Shown in pieces: positions 17,491-24,091 of a stretch of 64,000 nt of DNA. The stretch comes from Sideroxyarcus emersonii (GTDB lineage Bacteria > Pseudomonadota > Gammaproteobacteria > Burkholderiales > Gallionellaceae), in contig NZ_AP023423.1 in the NCBI RefSeq assembly GCF_021654335.1, positions 1,046,001 to 1,110,000 of the forward strand, given 5' to 3'. Each line of letters opens with the position of its first letter. The stretch's first letter is position 1. The position numbers were made by a program, and so were the translations under genes. The notes under the pieces were generated by a model. That model saw only the letters and a list, made by a program, of their open reading frames with translations, made no database searches and was not told the origin of the DNA.

Positions 17491-17988
17491 TTAGAAACTG
17501 CGCAATACGGTCAGCACATAGGAGTTCTCGTTGCCGCGCGGGATGCCGACGTTGTCGCCGATGCGCAGACGGTTCCAGCCCAGATCGACCGAGTATTTGT
17601 CGTTCAGGTGATACTCGATGCCGGCGCCATAGGTGACATCGCCGTGGTTGGCAGTGACGCCGGTGGCATCCTTGGAATGCGCGGAGGCATAGCCGACGCG
17701 GGCAAAGCCCTCGAACTCGCCATACAGCGGCACGAAGCCGAGGACGGCGACGGAGAGGGCGGTGGTCCTGTCCGGAGCGGCACTCAGTGCGCCGGAGTCT
17801 TCATAGGCGATTTCGGCAGCCAGGTGTTCGTTGTAGCGGTGCCCGAGCACGACCCCGGCGCCGGTGCTGGAGGGCGTAGCGATGAGCTTGCTGGCCGATA
17901 CGCCGACGTAGTTCTCTGCCTGTTCTTCAGCGTGTGCTGCAGGCATGACGGATGCGCACAAGATCGAAATTGCGATGATTCTTTTCAT
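17491..17988 (-). CDS. Small outer-membrane beta-barrel protein (OmpA-like/opacity type)
   Basis: 165 residues from ATG 17988, which has an AGGAAGGG ribosome site; the upstream part of the frame is leader. A signal peptide of about 20 residues ends at AHA-EE. The rest alternates in beta-strand fashion (YVGVSASKLIA, GVVLGHRYNEHLAAEIAYE, FEGFARVGYA, GAGIEYHLNDKYSVDLGWNRL) and ends in a final aromatic residue (VLRSF), the classic signal for BAM insertion. This fits an eight-stranded barrel. Ligand and role unknown. Transcription comes from element C with a leader of about 170 nt. Confidence 0.85.
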   Translation of the reverse strand: MKRIIAISILCASVMPAAHAEEQAENYVGVSASKLIATPSSTGAGVVLGHRYNEHLAAEIAYEDSGALSAAPDRTTALSVAVLGFVPLYGEFEGFARVGYASAHSKDATGVTANHGDVTYGAGIEYHLNDKYSVDLGWNRLRIGDNVGIPRGNENSYVLTVLRSF

Positions 17989-18064
17989 GTTTCCCTTCCT
18001 GAGATATCGATGTTTTAGTTGTTGGATCGAGGCGTGCTGCTTTGCAATGGCCGCATGGCTGCTG

Positions 18065-18184
18065 CCAACCTCCCTCTGGCCTCTGCGGGGATTCCGCCGC
18101 CTGTCCCGCACCGTGGGTGCGATGTACTTGCGGCGGATTTGCAAGGTGGGGCGAACTTTATGGGACGCGTTCGCGCGGTGTCAA
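18065..18184 (-). promoter_or_regulatory. Promoter and leader element C
   Basis: -35 TTGACA (18179-18184), 16-nt spacer, -10 CATAAA (18157-18162), then GTTCGCCCCAC, TTGCAAATCCGCC, CATCGCACC and GGCGGAATCCCC, ending at 18065. CCGCC pairs with GGCGG and encloses a hairpin CGCACC/GGTGCG. It is the best-defined copy of the family. Confidence 0.7.
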
Positions 18185-18224
18185 TGAGGTATAGCTGTTT
18201 TTAGTATCCCTCTTATATGAATGG

Positions 18225-20627
18225 TCATGCCGAAACCGGGGCCAACATGAATTCTGCAGCCGGTACCGGTTTGCCGAACAGGTATCCCTGGTAGGTATGG
18301 CAGCCGCGCAGGTCGAGGAATTCCAGCTGCTCTTCGGTCTCGACGCCTTCGGCGATCACGTCCAGGCCCAGGGTCTCGGCCATGGCGATGATGGTCTGCA
18401 CGATGGCCGCATCGTTGGCGTCGGTGGCGATGTCACGCACGAAGGAGCGGTCGATCTTGATCTGGTCCAGCGGCAGCAGTTTGAGGTATTGCAGGGAAGA
18501 ATAGCCGGTGCCGAAGTCGTCCAGCGAGAGCTGGACGCCGGTAGCCTTCAGTGCGTTCATGGTGGCGATGGTGTCGTCGATGTTCTCCAGCAGCAGGCTC
18601 TCAGTCAACTCCAGCTTGAGCAGGTTCGAATCGATGGCGTTGCGCTGCACCGCTGCGCGTACCTGGTCGGCGAAATCGGCCTGGTGGAATTGTCGTGCGC
18701 TGATGTTCACCGCCAGCACGAGGTGGCGTGTGTGTGCGTCGTGCGCCCAGGCCTTGAGCTGCGCGCAGGCGGTTTCCAGTACCCAGTTACCGATGTGCTG
18801 GATCAGTCCAGTCTCTTCCGCCAGAGGGATGAATTCGGCAGGGGATACCAGCCCGCGCAGCGGATGGTTCCAGCGGATCAGCGCCTCGGCGCCGAGAATG
18901 CGGTCGTCGCGGTCTACCTGGATCTGGTAATACAGTTCGAACTGTCGCTGATCGAGTGCTCTGTGCAATTCGCCTTCCAGCGCGGCGCGAGTGTTGATGG
19001 TGTGCTGCATCCTGTGGTCGAAGAAACGCAGCGTGTTGCGGCCAGCCTTCTTGGCCTGGTACATGGCGATGTCGGCCTGTTTCAGCAGTTCCTCAGTGTC
19101 CTGGTGGTCACCGCTGAATATGGTTGCACCGATACTTCCCGAGCTGCGGAAGGTGTGCGCACCCAGCTGGTATGGCTGGCTCAGTGTGGCCAGGATTTTC
19201 TCTCCCACCGCTTCGGCCTGTTCGGCGGCCTCGATGGTCTGGTTGCTCAGATCTTCCAGCATCACCACAAATTCGTCGCCGCCCAGGCGGGCGACCGTGT
19301 CGCCCTCGCGCACGCAGGAGGTCAACCGGTCGGTGGCCTGTTGCAGCAGCAGGTCGCCCATGGCGTGTCCCAGCGTGTCGTTGAGGTTCTTGAAGTTGTC
19401 CATGTCGATGAACAGCAAGGCACCTTTGTTGCCGTTGCGGGCATTGGTGACCAGCGAGTGCTGCAGGCGGTCGAGCAGCAGCTGTCGGTTCGGCAGGCGG
19501 GTGAGCGGGTCGTGGAATGCCAGTTGGCGTATCCGCTCTTCGGCCACCTTGCGTTCGGTGATGTCGATGTGCGAGCCGACATAATGGGTGACGATGCCGT
19601 CCGTTCCTTTCACAGCGGAGACGGTGAGCAGCTTGGGATAAACCTCCCCGTTCTTGCGCCGGTCCCAGATCTCTCCTTGCCAGGTTCCGGTCTCATTGAT
19701 GCTTTCCCACATCGCACGGTAGAAAAATTCGTCGTGAAGGCCGGATTTGAGTATGCGCGGCGTCTTGCCGATCGCTTCTTCGGCGGTGTAGCCGGTGGAT
19801 TCGGTGAAGGCCTTGTTGATCCGCTGGATCACGCTGTTGGCGTCGGTGATGACGATGGGTTCCTGGGATTCGAAGGCGGCAGCGGCGAGGCGCATGTCGT
19901 TCTCCAGGCGCTTGCGTTCGCTGATGTCGCGACCGATGCCTTGCACGCCGACCGGCACGCCATCGCGGTAGGTCAGGGTGGTGACGAGTTCCAGCGGTAT
20001 CTGGCGCCCCTGTTTGTCGGTGATCTCCAGTTCGTAGCGGGTCACCTGTTTTTCCGCGGCGAGCTTGGTTGCGGTCATGCTGCGCGCCAGCTCCAAGTTC
20101 TTTGGTGTCAGCAGTTTGCTGATGGGGGCATGGATCAGTTCTTCCCGCGTGTAGCCGGTGACGGTCAGCAGCGATTCGCTGACGGCGGTAAATGCGCCGT
20201 TCAGGTCGGTACCGTAGGCAAGGTCGCCTGCGTTCTCGAATAACAGGCGGTATTTTTCTTCGCTTTCGCGCAGAGCCTGCTCGTATTTGATCTGTTCGGA
20301 GATATCGCGAAGGGAAACAAGAAAGTGATTCGCGTCAGGTATGAGATTGATGGCCACATCGACTTCGAAAAGGTGACCGTTTTTATGGCGATGCCGAGAT
20401 CTGAAACGGTCATAACCATGAGTAAGCACCCGTTCGATGCGGGCTGTCACTTTCTGTGGGTCGTCTTGCGCATCGAGCTCAGTGACGTGGATGTTTGCCA
20501 GTTCGTCGATCGAATAGCCGGACATCGCCGCATAGATGTGGTTGGCATGCAGCAGTCTGCCCTGCAGGTCCACCAACCAGCAGCCGTCGCGGGCGTTCTC
20601 AATCATCCGTTTGTACTGTTCTGACAC
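18225..20627 (-). CDS. PAS-PAS-PAS-GGDEF-EAL c-di-GMP protein
   Basis: 800 residues, no membrane segment. Three PAS domains (about 4-118, 119-240, 241-365) each end in a DISE/DITE-type linker. A GGDEF domain (about 368-535) follows with intact LGGDEF and the DMDNFKNLND metal site. An EAL domain (about 540-800) carries AEALIRWNHP, NISARQF, ELTES, DDFGTGYSSL, KIDRSF and EGVET, all the residues needed for hydrolysis. It can in principle both make and degrade c-di-GMP; the net direction is unknown. Start is GTG 20627. A TGA in the same frame lies directly before it, and the frame continues open upstream (see 20628-20780). Spacing and ribosome site at this GTG are poor. Confidence 0.92.
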   Translation of the reverse strand: MSEQYKRMIENARDGCWLVDLQGRLLHANHIYAAMSGYSIDELANIHVTELDAQDDPQKVTARIERVLTHGYDRFRSRHRHKNGHLFEVDVAINLIPDANHFLVSLRDISEQIKYEQALRESEEKYRLLFENAGDLAYGTDLNGAFTAVSESLLTVTGYTREELIHAPISKLLTPKNLELARSMTATKLAAEKQVTRYELEITDKQGRQIPLELVTTLTYRDGVPVGVQGIGRDISERKRLENDMRLAAAAFESQEPIVITDANSVIQRINKAFTESTGYTAEEAIGKTPRILKSGLHDEFFYRAMWESINETGTWQGEIWDRRKNGEVYPKLLTVSAVKGTDGIVTHYVGSHIDITERKVAEERIRQLAFHDPLTRLPNRQLLLDRLQHSLVTNARNGNKGALLFIDMDNFKNLNDTLGHAMGDLLLQQATDRLTSCVREGDTVARLGGDEFVVMLEDLSNQTIEAAEQAEAVGEKILATLSQPYQLGAHTFRSSGSIGATIFSGDHQDTEELLKQADIAMYQAKKAGRNTLRFFDHRMQHTINTRAALEGELHRALDQRQFELYYQIQVDRDDRILGAEALIRWNHPLRGLVSPAEFIPLAEETGLIQHIGNWVLETACAQLKAWAHDAHTRHLVLAVNISARQFHQADFADQVRAAVQRNAIDSNLLKLELTESLLLENIDDTIATMNALKATGVQLSLDDFGTGYSSLQYLKLLPLDQIKIDRSFVRDIATDANDAAIVQTIIAMAETLGLDVIAEGVETEEQLEFLDLRGCHTYQGYLFGKPVPAAEFMLAPVSA

Positions 20628-20780
20628 TCAATCACCCGAAGAGAAATCGTCGATAACGTTTCGCGATATTTTTGCCAGATCGTCAAGTCTTCTGGCCTTC
20701 TGCAACAGTCGATGCTCCTGCTTTGCATTCACGTGCCCGGTCTTGCCATATGCCCCGGATATGCCGGGAATGAGTGGCAT
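20628..20780 (-). CDS. Possible 50-residue ORF in frame with and abutting the GGDEF-EAL gene
   Basis: From ATG 20780 the frame encodes about 50 residues, ending in a helical stretch (KQEHRLLQKARRLDDLAKISR) typical of the run-in to a PAS domain. Its TGA (20628-20630) is followed at once and in the same frame by the GTG of the PAS-GGDEF-EAL protein. It is either an upstream coupled ORF or the N-terminus of the sensor cut by one nonsense codon. No good ribosome site is visible at 20780. Confidence 0.35.
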   Translation of the reverse strand: MPLIPGISGAYGKTGHVNAKQEHRLLQKARRLDDLAKISRNVIDDFSSGD

Positions 20781-20809
20781 TGCGACAGGTGCGTCAGGGA
20801 GTCCAAAGA

Positions 20810-20831
20810 AAAGGCGACTGGTGTCGCCTTT
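20810..20831 (-). terminator. Terminator of the small secreted protein gene
   Basis: Stem 20811-20818 (AAGGCGAC) / 20823-20830 (GTCGCCTT), extended by one A-T pair, followed on the minus strand by TTTTCTTT. It lies 20 nt after the stop of 20851-21105. Confidence 0.75.
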
Positions 20832-20850
20832 GCCGGAGTCAGAGGAACGG

Positions 20851-21105
20851 TTAGCGGACTTTCTGCAGCGTCGCATTGACGGTGCAGGACCAGTTCCCTT
20901 TTTCGTTCTGTTTGCAATTGCACGGCATGTACTTTGCCACTTGTTCGTTGTAGGTCCTCTTGTCCAGGATATCCTCTTTGGCGGCGGCGCAAGCTTCGGC
21001 TTCGCTGCTGCCTTTCTTGTTTCCGTTCGTGCCGGATACTTCACGATCGGCCATCGCATTCGCCGACGCCAGTGCCAGTACTGCTGCCAGGATGTAATTC
21101 ATCAT
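20851..21105 (-). CDS. Small secreted Cys-containing protein
   Basis: 84 residues with a signal peptide of about 19 residues ending NAMA-DRE. The mature part (about 65 residues) has four Cys (ACAAA, MPCNC, SCTV), which could form two disulfides, and a Lys/Asn-rich stretch (TNGNKKGSSEA). I recognise no family. AGGGGAG precedes ATG 21105. A possible promoter on the minus strand is TTGAGC-N17-TTAAAA about 45 nt upstream. It has its own terminator. From 21106 to 21361 I see no other gene. Confidence 0.65.
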   Translation of the reverse strand: MMNYILAAVLALASANAMADREVSGTNGNKKGSSEAEACAAAKEDILDKRTYNEQVAKYMPCNCKQNEKGNWSCTVNATLQKVR

Positions 21106-21361
21106 GTATCAACTCCCCTAATGGTTTTAACATTCAAAAGCACGGCCGCTCAATGAATTGCTGCCGTGTTCCTGCACATTGCGGATCGAATTTTCTTCGT
21201 CGACAACTTTGCTTTTATTGACGGTAATCCTATCAGCAGTGTTGTCAAAAAAACGTTAAGAAAACAGCGGGGTGCGGGAATTAGTGGAATCCCTGATTGC
21301 ACTGGAAATGGGTATTGCAAGGCAGGCTGTTCCCATTGCACGCAAGGGCTAAGTTGGCGGG

Positions 21362-21676
21362 CTAATGCGCTTTGTTGAGGGCGTCGATCCTGTCGTTGTA
21401 TGCGGCGGTCGCCTGATTGCAGCGCTTGATGGCTGCAATCAGTGCGTCCGTCGTGCTGCCGCACTCCTGCAGCGCCTTGCGATCGGCCTGCATGGTGTCG
21501 ACCAGCGCTGCGTAGGTGGCATCGTTGGCGATCGGTCTGGGGGGCGCGCAAGTGCTGTCGAGCAGTGCCGCATCCACGTTGCAATTGAGGGCATGCGGGA
21601 CGACGGGCACGGCCTGGCAAGCACAGAGGAACAGGCTGGCCAGCAGGGTAAAGCGCCTGGTGTGTGGTGTATTCAT
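21362..21676 (-). CDS. Outer-membrane spanin-like lipoprotein (LysC/Rz1 type)
   Basis: 104 residues from ATG 21676; GGAGG within the end of the preceding gene serves it. A signal sequence ends in an LCAC lipobox (Cys about 20), so a lipoprotein is expected. The mature part has paired Cys (LNCNV, STCAPP) and then ATYAALVDTMQADRKALQEC and IAAIKRCNQA. This is the pattern of P2-type LysC o-spanins, which join an inner-membrane partner to fuse membranes at the end of phage lysis. It lies 2 nt after the coiled-coil partner gene. Assignment rests on pattern and gene order. No other phage gene is near. Confidence 0.6.
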   Translation of the reverse strand: MNTPHTRRFTLLASLFLCACQAVPVVPHALNCNVDAALLDSTCAPPRPIANDATYAALVDTMQADRKALQECGSTTDALIAAIKRCNQATAAYNDRIDALNKAH

Positions 21677-21678
21677 CG

Positions 21679-22188
21679 TCAGCCTCCGTTTGCCGCGGTT
21701 TCGTTCAATGCCTCGGCTACGCCATGCGGTACCCTGGTTTGCAGGCATGCATTGCCCTCGATTTCGCTGCGCAGCTCGTTGCGCTCCTGTTGCAGGCGCG
21801 CGATCTGCTGATCGAGGCTGGCTTGCTCATCGCCGGTTGCAGAATTGCGCCTGGCGGTAAGGGCTTCCAGTCTTGAGTCGGTTGCGGCGAGTTGTGCTTT
21901 CGAGCGTGTGGCCTGTTCGCCCAGTTCGTTGCGGGCGCGATGCCATGCGGCTTCCCTGTTGGCGCTGTTGCGGCGTATCGCTTCGAGTTGCTGCCGGTGG
22001 TTGGCGTTGATGTCGTCCAGTTGGTGTTCGAGCCGGGTGAGTGCAGTCCGGCGTTCAAGATCCAGGCTCTTGCCGGTTTCGATCGCCTGTTGCAGAGCTT
22101 CGCGGGCGTGCTTGCCGCGGTAGTCGCCGATCTGGTATCCGGCCAGCAAGCCGGATACCAGCACCAGCAGCAATGTGAGGTTTTTCAT
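21679..22188 (-). CDS. Inner-membrane spanin-like coiled-coil protein (LysB/Rz type)
   Basis: 169 residues from ATG 22188. One N-terminal membrane segment (about 3-20, LTLLLVLVSGLLAGYQIG) is followed by a long periplasmic coiled coil (about 25-150, rich in E, R, Q, A and L). The end is NACLQTRVPHGVAEALNETA. The motif C-x-x-x-VP-x-x-V near the C-terminus is the hallmark of phage Rz/LysB i-spanins. The o-spanin-like gene follows at 2 nt. The pair is transcribed from promoter D with a leader of about 80 nt. A stand-alone host protein with a convergent pattern is the alternative. Confidence 0.6.
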   Translation of the reverse strand: MKNLTLLLVLVSGLLAGYQIGDYRGKHAREALQQAIETGKSLDLERRTALTRLEHQLDDINANHRQQLEAIRRNSANREAAWHRARNELGEQATRSKAQLAATDSRLEALTARRNSATGDEQASLDQQIARLQQERNELRSEIEGNACLQTRVPHGVAEALNETAANGG

Positions 22189-22266
22189 CCGGTCGCTCCG
22201 TATCGCATTGACGGGGTGCCTGCTTGCCGGCCGGTCACGCTGTGGCAGACGCACAAGCGGGAAGAA

Positions 22267-22294
22267 CTGTAGGGAGGGATACGGGCAAAGTCAA
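22267..22294 (-). promoter_or_regulatory. Promoter D of the shared family, upstream of the spanin pair
   Basis: -35 TTGACT (22289-22294), 16-nt spacer, -10 CTACAG (22267-22272), then TTCTTCCCGC. It lacks the long A/C/E leader blocks. Confidence 0.6.
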
Positions 22295-22365
22295 TGATGA
22301 TGAAGTGGTTACTGTTGCGACCTGTCCAACCTGGCATGTTTTCCGCCCCGGAGGTCGCCGCGTGA

Positions 22366-22393
22366 AATGAAAAGAGGCGGTTCTCACCGCCTC
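22366..22393 (-). terminator. Terminator of the 40-residue membrane protein gene
   Basis: Stem GAGGCGG (22374-22380) / CCGCCTC (22387-22393), followed on the minus strand by TTTTCATTTC. It lies 30 nt past the stop codon of 22423-22545. Confidence 0.75.
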
Positions 22394-22422
22394 CGTGTTG
22401 CAACCAGCCAGAAGGATGGACA

Positions 22423-22545
22423 TCAAGCTAAACTGACCACCCCGGCGATGCTGGCAATTACCGTGGCCAATGCTGCGAGCCAGCCCAAGGCCACGCTGAA
22501 GGCGGCATCCTCTTTCTCGGTGTCATTGCTGTCATGGTATGTCAT
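22423..22545 (-). CDS. 40-residue single-span membrane protein
   Basis: ATG 22545 with a near-perfect AAAGGAGG ribosome site 6 nt upstream, and its own terminator. The protein has a charged start (MTYHDSNDTEKEDAAF) and one hydrophobic helix (about 18-40, ALGWLAALATVIASIAGVV). It has no family I recognise. The ribosome site, terminator and clean membrane helix make it a real gene. Possible promoter: TTGAGC-N16-CATATT on the minus strand just upstream. Between this gene and 22681 (135 nt) there is only a CCCGC/GCGGG hairpin. Confidence 0.7.
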   Translation of the reverse strand: MTYHDSNDTEKEDAAFSVALGWLAALATVIASIAGVVSLA

Positions 22546-22680
22546 GTTGAACCTCCTTTATGTCATCGCTGAATATGACATTGCGTTTTACCCGCTCAAT
22601 TGCGGGCAAACGTCTGACTGGAGATCCAGGGATTGATTCTGCCGCCCGTCCTGTCGGGAGGGTACCGTCGGTCGCCCCGG

Positions 22681-23070
22681 TCAGGCGGTCGTGTTGATCA
22701 TGCTGCCAATTATTTGCCCGGTGCTTGAGGTGGGCGTGGATATCTGGGCGGGCAGCTTGTTGTCGAACGAGATCAACTTGGGAACGACGGTGTAGACGTC
22801 GCTGGATGACGCCTGCATGCTCTGGAACGCAGTGCTGGTCTGGACGCTGAGGTTGGCCTGGGTGGCTGTGGCTTGTGCCTGTGCGGCTTTCATTTCAAGC
22901 GAGCGCGCGTCGTCTTGCGCGCGGTCGGCAACGGCTCTGGCATCTCTGGCTTGTGCTTGCAGGGACTGTGCTGTCTGGGCGGCCTGGTCGGCAGCGCGTT
23001 GGACTTGCTGCGATTGGCCCTGCTGCCACAAGGAACTGGCACCGGCTGTAATGGATGCTGGACTTGGCAT
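22681..23070 (-). CDS. Ala/Gln-rich coiled-coil protein of unknown function
   Basis: 129 residues, no signal peptide or membrane segment. Residues about 10-85 are almost pure A, Q, S, D and R with heptad spacing (RAADQAAQTAQSLQAQARDARAVADRAQ), a long helix or coiled coil. The C-terminal 40 residues (DVYTVVPKLISFDNKLPAQI, then a Ser/Thr tail) look folded differently. I recognise no family. GAAAGGGGG precedes ATG 23070, and a good sigma-70 promoter lies just upstream, so it is expressed independently. Confidence 0.6.
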   Translation of the reverse strand: MPSPASITAGASSLWQQGQSQQVQRAADQAAQTAQSLQAQARDARAVADRAQDDARSLEMKAAQAQATATQANLSVQTSTAFQSMQASSSDVYTVVPKLISFDNKLPAQISTPTSSTGQIIGSMINTTA

Positions 23071-23102
23071 GACGATCCCCCTTTCCTGACGACTGCTCGC
23101 AT

Positions 23103-23131
23103 AACATACGCTTTTATCGTGCTTAATTCAA
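23103..23131 (-). promoter_or_regulatory. Sigma-70-type promoter of the coiled-coil gene
   Basis: -35 TTGAAT (23126-23131), 17-nt spacer, -10 TATGTT (23103-23108), about 33 nt before ATG 23070. It is not a member of the AGTTC family. Confidence 0.5.
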
Positions 23132-23240
23132 TTGTCACTGCTGCCGATAGTGGTTTTGCCGACCTGCGCCGTATGGCATGCGAGCGGTACGGCTGCAACT
23201 GCTAGAATCGTCATCCTTATCACACGGGAGTATCCAGACC

Positions 23241-23990
23241 ATGAAAGCCCTGTTAGCGATCTTCATGTTTGTTGCAGTCCACTGCGCCTGGGCTGGGGAA
23301 GCGCCTGCCGCAAACCCGCCAGCAACAGGCACTGTCCACGGCGAGGTGCTTGAGGTCAAGGAGGTCGAGAACTTCACCTATCTGCGGCTGAAGACGCAGG
23401 ATGGCGAGACCTGGGCTGCGATCATCAAGGCGCCGGTGAAAGTCGGCGATACCATTGCGATCGAGCACGCGATCGTGATGACCGATTTCGAAAGCAAGTC
23501 GCTGAAAAAGACCTTCCCGTCGATCATTTTCGGCAGGTTGGGCGGTACCGGGGGGGCTGCCGATGCGGGCATGGGCGAAGAGCCGGCCATGGGCGGCGAG
23601 CGTCCGGCCAATGCCTTGGGCACGTCTTACGCCACGCTCCCTGCGAAGAAACAGGATGCGATCAACGACGAACACGTCGCCAGGGCAAAAGGGGAGAATG
23701 CGTGGAGCGTGGCCGAGGTCATGACCAAGGGGGCAAAACTCAAGGACAAGACGGTGCGGGTTCGCGGCAAGGTCGTCAAATACAACCCCGGCATCATGGG
23801 CAGGAACTGGGTGCACTTGCGCGACGGTTCGGGCAGCGCGGCCGACGGTACCAACGACATCCTGGTGACGACCGCGGACGAAGCCAAACCTGGCGATATC
23901 GTGACGGCCAAAGGCGTCGTCCGTGTCGACAAGGATTTCGGTGCGGGCTACTCCTACAAGGTATTGATCGAGGAAGCGACGTTGCAGTGA
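23241..23990 (+). CDS. Periplasmic OB-fold protein with two tandem domains (NrfJ-like)
   Basis: 249 residues from ATG 23241. A signal peptide of 19 or so residues ends CAWA-GEA. The first domain (about 33-105) has GEVLEVKEVENFTYLRLKTQDGETWAAI and HAIVMTDFESKSLKKTFPSIIFG. The second (about 160-248) has VAEVMTKGAKLKDKTVRVRGKVVK, then NWVHLRDGSG, DIVTAKGVV and FGAGYSYKVLIEEA. Both are OB-fold-like. A Gly/Ala/Met-rich linker (about 108-140) joins them. Similar proteins in other bacteria are called NrfJ or 'nucleic acid-binding OB-fold' and are periplasmic; their ligand is not established. A TAGAAT -10-like element lies 32 nt upstream. Confidence 0.7.
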   Translation: MKALLAIFMFVAVHCAWAGEAPAANPPATGTVHGEVLEVKEVENFTYLRLKTQDGETWAAIIKAPVKVGDTIAIEHAIVMTDFESKSLKKTFPSIIFGRLGGTGGAADAGMGEEPAMGGERPANALGTSYATLPAKKQDAINDEHVARAKGENAWSVAEVMTKGAKLKDKTVRVRGKVVKYNPGIMGRNWVHLRDGSGSAADGTNDILVTTADEAKPGDIVTAKGVVRVDKDFGAGYSYKVLIEEATLQ

Positions 23991-24013
23991 CTTTCGCTTT
24001 GTGCGGAAAGCAG

Positions 24014-24039
24014 AAGGCGGCCGTATGGCCGCCTTTTTT
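24014..24039. terminator. Bidirectional terminator between the OB-fold gene and the diguanylate cyclase gene
   Basis: Perfect stem AAGGCGGCC (24014-24022) / GGCCGCCTT (24027-24035) with loop GTAT and a T-run on the plus strand. Confidence 0.85.
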
Positions 24040-24091
24040 GTGCGCGGCGGAAACGGTGTTGCAGATCGGATTTCGCGGACGCCCGGGGCGA

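Noticed and set aside
21362..22188. Remnant prophage around the spanin-like genes
   Set aside because: No integrase, capsid, tail, holin, endolysin or att-like repeats are visible in the surrounding 10 kb.
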